Origin: Narthecium ossifragum
Lineage: Eukaryota; Streptophyta; Magnoliopsida; Dioscoreales; Nartheciaceae
Length of the DNA: 64,000 nt
Reading direction: 5' to 3'
Assembly: GCA_963920575.1 (NCBI GenBank)
Contig: OY986973.1
Coordinates: 2,170,001-2,234,000 of the forward strand
Shown here in pieces: positions 11,565-22,400 of this stretch; the stretch's first letter is position 1, and each line of letters opens with the position of its first letter. A program made the position numbers and the translations under genes. Below the pieces are notes generated by a model that did no database searches, was not told the DNA's origin, and saw only the letters and a list, made by a program, of their open reading frames with translations.

Positions 11565-12589
11565 AAATCAACACTCTTATAAAATCTAGGGGTTTTAGGC
11601 CAAAACCCCAAATTTAGCCCCCTCTTTGTCTAAGTCCCCATGTTTCTTGTCAAAAACCCCAGCTTCACCTTTTTCAGATGAATAACCCAAATCACCTCAA
11701 AAAGACAATAATACCCTTTTCATAGGTTTTTTTTTTTTATTCCACCCTTTTCTCTCTCCTCTCTCTCCTCCGGCGAGACAATCCTCGTCATCTCCGCCGC
11801 CCACCCACTCCGGCAACAACCCCCTTCCTGGCGATCTCCCCCGCGACAACCCTCCCAACCTCAGATCCGACCACCGTGACCCCGCCGCTCCTTCCCCGGC
11901 GTCCTTCCGGCGATATCCAACGCCTGGATAAGCCCGGCAACACCCCTTCGAGCTCAGCCGTCGTTAAAACTCGCCGTCCCCTTCGGATCTAGCACCCCGC
12001 CGCTCAACCATCCTCGACGGCGCGCATCGACGCCCCACGACCGTCCTCCTCTCGAATCCAGCAACGCCTCCATCGGAGCTCGCCACCTTCCTCAAGGATC
12101 CAGCACCGCCTCCACCGGAGCCCGCCACCCTTCGACGTCCCCAGCACCACCCAGTACCAGATTCGACTCCCCTTCACCCATGCGGCCCTTCCTCCTCCAT
12201 CTTCGGGCAAGATCCGATGAGATTCGCCGGCCACCACCTCATCGGAGCCCGCTCGGGGTTGTCTTCCCCGATCAACCATCTCCTGTGAGCTGGTTCAGCC
12301 AGGCCGAGTTGGGCATGACCCGATTCACACCTGATCCGATTGAGTCCGGATCGGATTGATTCAGTCCAAGCCTTGATGCAGCCTATCAAGCTCAGTTACA
12401 TCTCAATCCAATCAGATCCAGATGCAGCAATCCAGACTTGAACCCAGATCCGAGCCGAGAGCTAGAGCTGTGAAATTTTTTGATCAAAATACAATTTACG
12501 CATCAAAATTACACATAAAATTTAGAAAATTGACCAACTAAAATTGACAAAAATGCATTTTCTTCATTTTAACTCTATTTTCATATTTT

Positions 12590-13213
12590 TAAATTCATTT
12601 TCATCTTTCCTGTATTTTCATCTGTCTAAATTCATTTTCATCTTTTTAAATTCATTTTCATCTTTTTAAATTCATTTTCATCTTTTTAAATTCATTTTCA
12701 TCTTTGTAAATTCATTTTCATCTTTTTAAATACATTTTCATCTTTCTGAATTCATTTTCATCTTTTTAAATTCATTTCTATATTTTTATTTCATTTTCAT
12801 CTTTGATAATTCATTTTCATCTTTCTGAATTCATTTTCATCTTTCTGGATTCATTTTCATCTTTCCTGCATTTTCATATTTCTGAATTCATTTTCATCTT
12901 TCTGAATTCATTTTCATCTTTTTAAATTCATTTATATATTTTTATTTCATTTTCATCTTTGATAATTCATTTTCATCTTTCTGGATTCATTTTCATCTTT
13001 CCTGCATTTTCATCTTTCTGAATTCATTTTCATCTTTTTAAATTCATTTATATATTTTTACTTGCATTTTCATCTGTCTAAATTCATTTTCATCTTTCTG
13101 AATTCATTTTCATCTTTCCTGCATTTTCATCTTTCTGAATTCATTTTCATCTTTTTAAAATGTATTTTCATCTTTTTAAATACATTTTCATCTTTTTAAA
13201 ATGTATTTCATCT
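12590..13213. repeat. Minisatellite, left arm (about 20-bp units)
   Basis: About thirty units of the form TTCATTTTCATCTTTTTAAA with variants (TTTCTGAA, TTTGATAA, TTTCCTGC). The core ATTTTCATCTTT is almost invariant. The array runs up to the central hairpin. Confidence 0.9.
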
Positions 13214-13231
13214 GATTGAGTCTGCTCAATC
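13214..13231. repeat. Perfect 7-bp hairpin at the centre of the inverted array
   Basis: GATTGAG-TCTG-CTCAATC: perfect arms with a 4-nt loop, exactly where the array changes orientation. Confidence 0.85.
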
Positions 13232-13237
13232 AGGTTT

Positions 13238-13995
13238 GATCTGACAAAGATGAAAATGACTGACACAGATGAAAATGAGCTGAGATCAACTGAGAAAGAT
13301 GAAAATGATCTGACATCAACTGAGAAAGATGAAAATGATCAGACATCAACTGACAAAGATGAAAATGATTGACAAAGATGAAAATGACTGACAAAGATGA
13401 AAATGACTGACAAAGATGAAAATGATCTGACAAAGATGAAAATGAGCTGACATCAACTGAGAAAGATGAAAATGAGCTGACAAAGATGAAAATGATATGA
13501 CATCAACTGAGAAAGATGAAAATAGATCAGAGAGATGAAAAATAGATCAACACAGATGAAAATAGATCAGAGAGATGAAAATAGATGATCAGAGAGATGA
13601 AAATAGATCAACAAAGATGAAAATAGATCAGAGAGATGAAAATAGATCAACAAAGATGAAAATAGATCAGAGAGATGAAAATATATCAATAAAGATGAAA
13701 ATAGATCAACAAAGATGAAAATAGATCAATAAAGATGAAAATATATCAACAAAGATGAAAATAGATCAGAGAGATCAAAATAGATCAGAGAGATGAAAAT
13801 AGATTAGAGAGATGAAAATATATCAATAAAGATGAAAATAGATCAACAAAGATGAAAATAGATAAGAAAGATGAAAATATATCATAGAGATGAAAATAGA
13901 TCAACAAAGATCAAAATAGATCAGAGAGAAGAAAATAGATCAATAAAGATGAAAATAGATCAGAGAGATGAAAATAGATCAATAAAGATGAAAAT
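13238..13995. repeat. Minisatellite, right arm in inverted orientation
   Basis: About thirty-five units built on AAAGATGAAAAT, the reverse complement of the left-arm core. Spacers are GATCTGAC, GACTGAC, AGATCAAC and AGATCAGAG types. Spacers differ from those of the left arm, so pairing would be periodic rather than continuous. Confidence 0.9.
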
Positions 13996-13996
13996 A

Positions 13997-14093
13997 AGCC
14001 GGATCCGCTAAAACAAATCTTAAAATCCGGGTCGGGTCTAAAGACAAAATAGGCCGGATCCGCTAAAACAAATCCTAAAATCCGGGTCAGGTC
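13997..14093. repeat. Two 55-bp tandem copies
   Basis: GCCGGATCCGCTAAAACAAA followed by TCTTAAAATCCGGGTC occurs at about 13997 and again at about 14052 with few changes. Confidence 0.8.
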
Positions 14094-15120
14094 GATCCCC
14101 GCCGGGGCGCTGCCCCTGACCCAGTTAACTCTGCGTAGTGTGTCATAGTCGAGTCAGCAACAGAATCCAAGACATCCAATGCACAACACTAGGCCTACAG
14201 ATAGTGGGCTAGGATGAGCTAAATCAAATCAGGTGGAGTTCTGACTGAACCCAATTTTCTCTCTCTCTGAGACCGCCTCTCCATCGTATCACTTCGGACT
14301 AATAAACCGAGTCAAGATCTCAGATTAACGAACTCACTTCTCATATTTTATTCCCATATTTTTCTTACTTTTTCCTAATTTTTCCCAGTTTTTTTCTAAT
14401 TTTTTTTGGATTTTTTTCTAATATTTCCGATTTTCCCATATATTCTCTCTCTCCCTCAGTCGGCTCGGCTCACCCGCAAGCCGGGACTTCATCGTCCCGG
14501 CTTGTTTGCGGCTTTGATCGGCTCGACCTCGAGCCGCTCCGGCCTTCTCGCCGTCCGGCGCTCTCTCGCCACCGAACCACCCTAAAATCACCGGAAAACT
14601 ACTACGATCATCTCCCCTACTCCATTCTCGACCTCAACCACCTCTATTGCCCTCCTCTCCGACGCCGGCATCAACCCACCGCCGACCACCTTCCGTCACC
14701 GCCACTCCGACCACATCAAAGTCTCCAAACCACCTCTAAACTCACCTAAATCTTCTCCTCTACCCATTTTCGACCTTCTCCACCCTCATAGATGTCTTCT
14801 CCGGTGCCGACCAACCCCACCCAAAACCACCGCGCCGCCGCCTCTGGATCCGGGCACCTCGGAGCTGTATTCCACGATCGGACCCGGTGGATCAAGTTCT
14901 GAGACCTCCACGAACGCAAATGCACCGGTCCCCCGCTCCGAAGAGCCCTCCTCGCCGGCGATCAAGCTCCGGCGAACCTCAGCCGCCGGATCTAAATCAA
15001 TCAGTCTTTTGAATCATATAAGGGCATTTTTGTCATCCAACCTTAATAACTAATTAGGATGATCAATAAATGAGGTTTTCATCTTAAAAACCAAGCTAAT
15101 GGGGTTTTTTTATGATAATT

Positions 15121-15506
15121 TTTGTTAAATTGGTGTTATCACCAATTACCTATAAAATGTAGCATTTGAATCCCGTATTTTATTATCAAACGACCGTTGG
15201 ACGAATGAGATTCGAACAGATCCCCCTCACCCTCGCTCCCACCTTGTTGATATCCAACGGTGCCCACTTTCCCGTCACACTCTCTTCTTCTCGTGGTCAT
15301 CTTCCGCCGGCCCCCCACCGCAAGCTATTTTCCACTATAATAATACTCTGTGCTTGCTGGTTGCTGTAGCACTGAAGAGTATTTACTGCTAGGTACTATG
15401 GCGCTTGAAGAAAAACTCTATACTTTCCCATCACGCGCTATTCCACTCTTGTTGGTCTTCTTCCCCGATGCCTCTCGCGCTCAAAAGTAAAACCTTTTCC
15501 AACCCA
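15121..15506. other. Upstream region of PAP-B
   Basis: This matches the PAP-C upstream region (about 19075-19460) almost throughout: CACCCTCGCTCCCACC, GATATCCAACGGT, CCACTATAATAATAC and GGCGCTTGAAGAAAAACTC. CCACTATAATAATA is a candidate TATA region in both. In PAP-B the reading frame is open upstream to 15405, but that extension is not conserved in frame in PAP-C. Confidence 0.6.
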
Positions 15507-18070
15507 ATGGTCCGAATCGTCTCAATACTCCTCTTCCTCCTCCCCGCTATAGTCTCCGCCGCCGGAGTCACCCTCTCGGCCACCCCCACCACCCTCACCA
15601 AAGCCAACAACACCGTCCTCATCCAATGGTCTGACGTCCCCTCCCCCTCCGACCTCGACTGGGTCGGTATCTACTCCCCGCCCGACTCCCCCGACGACCA
15701 CTACATCGGATACCTCATCCTCTCGTCGTCGTCACCCGACACCTGGGCATCCGGCCACGGCTCCCTCTCCATCCCCCTCTCCAACCTCCGCCACCCCTTC
15801 TCCTTCCGCCTCTTCCGGTGGACCCGCGATGAGGTCGACAAGAGCCACGTCGACATCCACCACAACCCCGTACCCTCCTCCCGCCGCCGCCTGGCCGTCT
15901 CTCAGGAAGTCGCGTTCGAGCGGGGTTCCACGGCGCCGGACCAGATCCATCTGGCGTTAACGGACAGGGAGGACGAGATGCGGGTGATGTTCGTGGCCGG
16001 GGATGGTTCGGAGAGGTCGGTGAGGTATGGGGCGGATGCGGGGCGGTTGGATCGGGTGGGTCGGGCGGAGGCGAGGACGTATGAGAGGTCGGACATGTGC
16101 GACGGGCCGGCGAATTCCACCCTCGGGTGGAGGGATCCCGGCTTTGCACACGATGGGGTCATGACCGAGCTGGAGCGGGGAAGGAGGTATTACTACCAGG
16201 TGATCTTTCTGGATACCTTCGTGGTTGCCAATTATACTAGCGTGTTGTAATCCATGTAAAATTAAGCTGCTTCTATGATGAATTTTAGACCAAATCTTGC
16301 TTAGACACGGCTGCCATTTATTATAGCATGATCCATGTTTCCCTATGAGTTTTGCATCGCCTTGAGAACTGCTAGCTAATAGTGATCGCGTTAGAACAGA
16401 GAAAGCTATGTCAAGAAATGTTTGGGTATGCAATGAAAAGGTGTTCTTGCTTAGATCCAATGGACAACAATTAATGCTACCATTAGAGGCTTGCTTATCT
16501 GGGAGATATCATTTCTCCTCCATTGAAGATTCCTGAAGAAACAAATGGCTATCTTTTTTTCGTTTGGATTCACTAGAGTGGCACACAAAAATCTTCAATA
16601 GAGGAGAAATGATATTATTGTGGTGGAATCTGTAAGAGTACATAACCAACATCACAAAAATCTGTAAGAGCGGTGGAATGTTTTTCTTAGATATTATTGT
16701 GCAATTGTGCTGATGATGTCTGCTTCTTTTGATTCTTGTGATGCAAAATAGGCTCCATTCGGAGGTTTTCTTCCTTTGCTAAGAAGAAACTGAAATGCCA
16801 TAGTGTCTCTTTGCAGGTTGGTAGTGATGCAGGAGGTTGGAGTGCAACCTATAGCTTTATATCCCGTGACAGCGGCTCAAACGAGACCATTGCATTTTTG
16901 TTTGGAGACATGGGAACTTATGCTCCATATACCACCTTCTATCGGACTCAAGAAGAGAGCAAAACAACTGTGAAGTGGATCCTCCGGGACATCGAAGCTC
17001 TTGGTGATAAGCCTGCATTCGTTTCACACATTGGTGATCTAAGCTACGCATTGGGCTATTCATGGATATGGGATGAATTCTTCAATCAAATAGATACCAT
17101 TGCCTCCCAAGTGCCATACCATGTGTGTATTGGCAACCATGAGTATGATTGGCCATTACAACCTTGGAGACCTTCATGGGCTTTGGGGGTGTACGGGGAT
17201 GACGGTGGAGGAGAGTGTGGAGTCCCTTACAGTGTCAGATTTAAAATGCCTGGAAACTCTTCATTGCCTACAGGAACAAGATCTCCAGACACTCGAAACC
17301 TCTACTATTCTTTTGATGCCGGGGTTGTCCATTTCTTGTACATTTCAACCGAAACCAACTTTCTTCAAGGAAGTGATCAATACAAATTTATCAAGGCTGA
17401 TCTCGAGGGTGTTGACAGAGAGAAGACACCCTTCATTGTTGTTCAAGGCCACCGTCCAATGTACACCACAAGCTACGAATTAAGGGATGCTCCAACGAGA
17501 GAGAAAATGCTCGAGAGCCTGGAGCCTCTACTGGTGGACCATAATGTGACCCTTGCGCTTTGGGGTCATGTCCATAGATACGAGAGGTTCTGCCCATTGA
17601 GAAACCATGCATGTGTGGATACATCTCTTGGCTCTGTATCTGGGGGTGCAACAGTGCATGTGGTGATAGGAATGGGGGGACAAGACTGGCAGTCAATTTG
17701 GGAGCCGAGGCCTGACCAGCCTGATGTGCCGATCTTCCCTCAACCTGCGAGATCGATGTACCGCGGGGGCGAATTCGGTTACACAAGGCTTGTTGCTACA
17801 AGGGAGAAGCTAACACTTACATATATTGGAAATCATGATGGAGAAATGCATGACATTGTGGAGATATCATCAGGCAGAGCTCCCGAAGATGATGGTGGAG
17901 AAGTTGTCAGCAAGGTGGCTACTGGGCCAAGGTACTCATGGTATGTTAAAGGAGCAGGTGTTTTGGTGCTTGGCGTCTTTGCAGGCTATGGCCTTGGCTT
18001 CTTCACGCATCGTAGGAGACATGCTGCACCAAGTAATACCTGGACACCTGTGATGGCTGTGGAACTTTAA
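15507..18070 (+). CDS. PAP2/9: Purple acid phosphatase, PAP2/PAP9 type (PAP-B)
   Basis: Second tandem copy, 648 residues from exons 15507-16199 and 16817-18070 (CAG|GTT junction, phase 0). The start [10 protein letters not shown] is chosen over an upstream in-frame ATG at 15405 because PAP-C begins at the same place and the leader there fits a signal or targeting segment. The metal-binding set GDMG, GDLSY, GNHE, VVQGH and GHVH is complete. The C-terminal hydrophobic anchor and basic HRRRH tail are kept, ending in [11 protein letters not shown] much as in PAP-A. Expected activity: hydrolysis of phosphate monoesters by a dinuclear metal centre; in Arabidopsis PAP2 the role is in organelle outer membranes and carbon/energy balance, which may or may not apply here. 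Coding sequence is very close to PAP-C, with PAP-A more distant. No disabling change was found. Confidence 0.93.
16200..16816 (+). other. Intron 1 of PAP-B with an inverted repeat
   Basis: 617-bp GT-AG intron. A 24-bp inverted repeat (16508-16531 against 16590-16613, one mismatch) encloses a 58-nt loop. No gene lies inside. Confidence 0.85.
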
Positions 18071-18672
18071 GTTAATGATGTGTTCAGAATTCGTTTGTTG
18101 ATAAGCTCTATCAAGGCCGTGAAGCTTCAAGTTGAAAACCTGAGGGTTCTTATTATAATAGGCAGAAGAAATGAGCTTGTAAATGGGAAGTACTTTATGC
18201 CACAGTGAATAGAAAGTTGATGTCGCCATGTCATCTGAATCTCAGGACTGTACTTGTGTATGTGTGATATTTTGGTCTTATACTGTATCATCTATTAGGT
18301 GTATTTAGAACATTTGCAAAACAATCTTTCATGGAAAGTTGATTGCTGAACATGAGTGTAAAGTGAATACCGAGTTTCTGTACAAAAGTATTATTGATTT
18401 TTATCAATCTGCCTGATCTTGTTTGGTCTAATCTGCTTTCTGCGTTGATGCGTTTATGATAATTTCTCATAGTTGTCACAGTTTTATGTCTACTATAAAT
18501 AGTGGTAGAGATTTGAGAATCCAGGTGAATATAAAGTAAGCCATTGAGCGGGCGCTGTGTGAAGCCTTGCGACGGAGTCTGATCCCTTCTGTCCATCGGA
18601 TTTATCAACGTAAGTCTCGCCTAGCCGAGAGAGGAGGAGGCGACTTCTTGAATCCCGTAAGTATTTTATTAG
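18071..18672. other. PAP-B 3' region and spacer
   Basis: It shares its first ~415 bp with PAP-A downstream DNA. At about 18485 a different sequence begins with CTACTATAAATAGTGG, which looks promoter- or LTR-like, but no paired repeat or coding region was found to define an element. Confidence 0.5.
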
Positions 18673-19072
18673 GGTAAATTACAGTTTTAGGTCTTATGGT
18701 ATGGGTCAATTTTTATTTAAGTCTATGTAGTTTGAAAACTTTTTAATAAGAACATGACATTTGAATTTAGTTTCAAATAAGGTTCTAGGGCCGACGCCGT
18801 TTGTGAGTTGACAGTAAACGAATCACGTGAAATTGAATGACCAAAATCACACTATTTTAAATGAAACTTGATCCAAATCATAGGATCTTAAGTGAACCTC
18901 GATCCAAATCACATGGTCAAAAAAACGTAATTTATCATTTATATTTTATGATCATACGATGTCACGTGACTCATTTAACGTCAACCCACTAATGATGTAG
19001 ACGAGTTAGACCTTATTTGAAACTAGTGGAAAATTTTAAAATTATAGAATATTAAATAAAATTTCACGTAAA
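18673..19072. mobile_element. Nonautonomous MULE-like element with long imperfect TIRs
   Basis: The left part contains TAGTTTCAAATAAGG and later GAGTTGACAGTAAACGAATC then ACGTGA. The right part, read inverted, contains TAGTTTCAAATAAGG and GGGTTGACGTTAAATGAGTC then ACGTGA. That implies arms of well over 100 bp. No coding capacity. The subterminal GTTGACGTTAAA...CACGTGA block resembles one in the element inside PAP-C. Target duplication not resolved. Confidence 0.5.
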
Positions 19073-19460
19073 CCATGGATCCAATACCGAAATTGACCCA
19101 ATTTTATTATCATCCGGATGAAATTCAAACAGATCCGCTCACGCTCGTTCCCACCATGTTTGATATCCAACGGTACGCAGTTTCCCGTCACGCTCTGTTC
19201 CTCTCGTGGTCATTTTCCGCCGGCCCCACCCCCCACCAGCCGCCGCCGCCGCCGCCTGCGGCACCGCAAGCTATTTCCCACTAGCTCCCCCCCGCCGCCC
19301 GCCGCGGCGCCTGCGGCACGGCAAGCTATTTTCCACTATAATAATACTACTATGGCGCTTGAAGAAAAACTCTATCCTTTCCCATCACGCGCTATTCCAC
19401 TCTTGTTGGTCTTCTTCCCCAACGCCTCTCGCTCTCAAAAGTAAAACCTTTTAGAACCCG

Positions 19461-22400
19461 ATGGTCCGAATCGTCTCAATACTCCTCTTCCTCCTCCCCA
19501 CTATAGTCTCCGCCGCCGGAGTCACCCTCTCGGCCACCCCCACCACCCTCACCAAAGCCAACAACACCGTCCTCATCCAATGGTCTGACGTCCCCTCCCC
19601 CTCCGACCTCGACTGGGTCGGTATCTACTCCCCGCCCGACTCCCCCGACGACCACTACATCGGATACCTCATCCTCTCGTCGTCGTCACCCGACACCTGG
19701 GCATCCGGCCACGGCTCCCTCTCCATCCCCCTCTCCAACCTCCGCCACCCCTTCTCCTTCCGCCTCTTCCGGTGGACCCACGATGAGGTCGACAAGAGCC
19801 ACGACGACATCGACCACAACCCCGTACCCTCCTCCGGCCGCCGCCTGGCCGTCTCTCAGGAAGTCGCGTTCGAGCGGGGTTCCACGGCACCAGACCAGAT
19901 CCATCTGGCGTTCACGGACAGTGAGGACGAGATGCGGGTGATGTTCGTGGCCGGGGATGGTTCGGAGAGGTCGGTGAGGTATGGGGCGGATGCGGGGCGG
20001 TTGGATCGGGTGGGTCTGGCGGAGGCGAGGACGTATGAGAGGTCGGACATGTGCGACGGGCCGGCGAATTCCACCCTCGGGTGGAGGGATCCCGGCTTTG
20101 CACACGATGCGGTCATGACCGAGCTGGAGCGGGGAAGGAGGTATTACTACCAGGTGATCTTTCTGGATACCTTCGTGGTTGCCAATTATACTAGCCTGTT
20201 GTAATCTATGTAAAATTAAGCTGCTTCTATGATGAATCTTAGACCAAATCTTGCTTAGACACGGCTGCCATTTATTATAGCTTGATCCATGTTTCCCTAT
20301 GAGTTTTGCATCGCCTTGAGAACTGCTAGCTAATAGTGATCGCGTTAGAACAGAGTAAGCTATGTGACTATGTCAAGGAATGTTTGGGTATGCAATGAAA
20401 AGGTGTTCTTGCTTACATCCAATGGACAACAATTGACGCTACCATCAGAAGCTTGCTTATATGGGAGATATCATTTCTCCTCCATTGAAAATTGAGATTT
20501 TTGCGTTCCGGTATCATGTATTTTTTTTTCAGAAATGCATTTTGTTATCACTAGGTTTGGAATTTACAATTTGATACCACTAAGTTATATAAACTAAGTG
20601 AAATTTAATTCCGACCCCTGACTCCGTTAGAATAAGTTGATGGGAAATCGCTCACATGCGCGAGCGGTTTTGCACCCGTTTCCCACCACGAAAGGTGGTA
20701 TACTCCACGAGTTCTTCGTCGACGACTGGGCCGACGTTGCTCGGTGATGTAGGACCAAGCCCAGATCTGACTGAGGCTGACCCGGACAGACTCCCTAGGC
20801 GATCCGGACGCGTTCGAACTCCATCCGTCCGACTCAAATCTCCGTACGACCGCGACCGTCGGATGGGCATAACTTTCGACCACGATGTCCGATCGGGGCG
20901 TGCGACCAGTCGAAACGACCAGCTCGACGAGCTCGTAAAGATTCATCGAAGATCGAAGATCTCTCCATGACCTTGACCTCCGAATCTCCAGATTCCTTTT
21001 CCTTTGGTTTAAAATCCCGTTTTAGTGAAAAACTTTCCTTTTTTAGGCAGTTTATCGGTCTTTCTATTTTTAACAAATTTCCTATTTCTAGTCGTTTTTC
21101 TGCTCTTTGAATTTCGGGTTTAATTACTTGGATTGGGTTAATTCATGTTTAAGTCCATGTATGAGTTGGTCTGGTCTATCCTTAATCATATAAAAGGAGG
21201 TTTTAGGGTTTGTAACAGACAGTTTTTGGGATGAATGAGAATTAGGGTTTGTTTTCTTCTCTTGAGAAATCTGGTTGTCTCTCCCATAGAGAGGTTCACG
21301 TTTACCCTGCGCCACTTGGCTCGGCGGCGTCGCCGAGATGCGGGTCGGGGACGACCGCAAGGTCCGTGGTGTCTCTGGCAGCGCGTGGCGGCGGGTGTTG
21401 ATAGGGCTCGATGTGGTGCACGACCTGCGGGTGCTGATTCTTGACGAGCCTACGTCGGTGCTCGACAACACGTCGGTGCTCCAGATCATCGACTTGCTTA
21501 AGGGCATGGCGAAGAACAGCGGCAACACCGTCGTCCTCAGCATCCATCAGCCCCCGCTACCGCATAGTCAAGCTTTTCAACTCCGTCCTCCTCCTCGTTG
21601 ATGGCGCCGCGCACCGTCGAGCAGCTCCACCACCACCTCACCACTGTCGGCCTCAACCACCCCCCCCCCCCCCCCCCCCCCCCCACCACACACACAAACA
21701 CAGACTAACATCGTCGAATTCGCCATCGAATCCATTCAAATTCTCCGCTGCTTCTCCTCTGTTTTCTCTCCCGTGCTTCTCCTCACCGGTGAGCGTGGAG
21801 TGCCCTTCTTCTTTCTTCTTGGTTGTTTTTCCTCTGTATTTCTCTCCCGTGCTTCTCCTCTGTTTTTCTCTTCTTTTTCCACTTCTCTATTTCCTTTCTC
21901 CTTCCCCAGCCACATCCTCTCCCCTGCTTCTTTCTTCTCCGAACTCCGGCGGTGTTGGTGGAGGCGACGGAGTGGAGAACAGCGTCAAGAAACCCGAGCT
22001 TTGGCGATCCGCGTCCGAGTCCAGGGCTTCAAGTAATCTCTCGCGCTACCGCTTCTTAGATCCGCTTTCGCCTCCGATCTCGACGCCTTGCCGAACTCCG
22101 ATGATGTTGGTGGAGAACGGCGTCAAGAAACCCGAGCTTCGGCGATCCGGATGAGCACCTTCGCGGAGGAGGTAAGGGGTGGTGACAGCGCTAACCGGAC
22201 GGCGGTGAGGCCGCGTGGTAGGGAGGGTTGCGTTGTAAAGAGGGCCGCAGGAGGCGGCTTGGAGGCCAGCACCGATGCCGAGCTCCGGTGAGAAACGGAG
22301 ATGAGGGAGAGAGAGACCATGGGAAAAATGAGATTGAGTGGAGAAAGACACGTGTAGTAGGAGATGCCACGACACGTGGATATGTGGGCTGATGGTAGTC

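Larger units (their letters stand above)
11565..15120. mobile_element. Candidate large TIR element or complex repeat insertion between PAP-A and PAP-B
   Basis: The block lies between the end of PAP-A 3' homology and the start of the PAP-B upstream homology. The left border has CTAGGGGTTTTAGGCCAAAACCCC and later AATACCCTTTTCAT. The right border, read inverted, has AAAAAAACCCCATTAG and AAAATGCCCTTATAT, so the ends are loosely inverted. Inside are two GC-rich segments (about 11760-12480 and 14440-15000) flanking the AT-rich minisatellite. No transposase is visible. Class and borders are uncertain; a MULE-like nonautonomous element is one option. Confidence 0.35.

Noticed and set aside
13230..13433. 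Minus-strand open frame of repeated DHFHLCQ/SHFHLSQ units
   Set aside because: It is a translation of the minisatellite, with no start context or family.
12590..13995. Regularly spaced repeats resembling a CRISPR array
   Set aside because: Spacers are near-identical low-complexity DNA, units are about 20 bp, orientation inverts halfway, and the genome is eukaryotic. This is a minisatellite.
15405..15506. Upstream in-frame ATG extending PAP-B by 34 residues
   Set aside because: PAP-C has closely similar upstream DNA, but the extension is not open in the same frame, and the hydrophobic leader begins at the downstream ATG.
15715..16162. Minus-strand open frames opposite the PAP exon 1 regions
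   Set aside because: They recur opposite all three PAP copies because GC-rich coding DNA lacks stops on the other strand. No independent family match.
17100..17786. Alternative-frame open reading frames inside PAP exon 2
   Set aside because: They overlap the recognised metallophosphatase frame and are shared by all copies only because the DNA is duplicated.
18485..18672. Possible solo LTR or promoter (CTACTATAAATAGTGG) after PAP-B
   Set aside because: No TG...CA borders, target duplication or second copy found in the window, so no element is called.
21441..22154. 237-residue open frame running through the ABCG fragment and poly-C
   Set aside because: It starts out of frame and passes through the homopolymer and Ser/Phe-rich noncoding DNA. 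Only the ABCG-like part has meaning, as a pseudogene.
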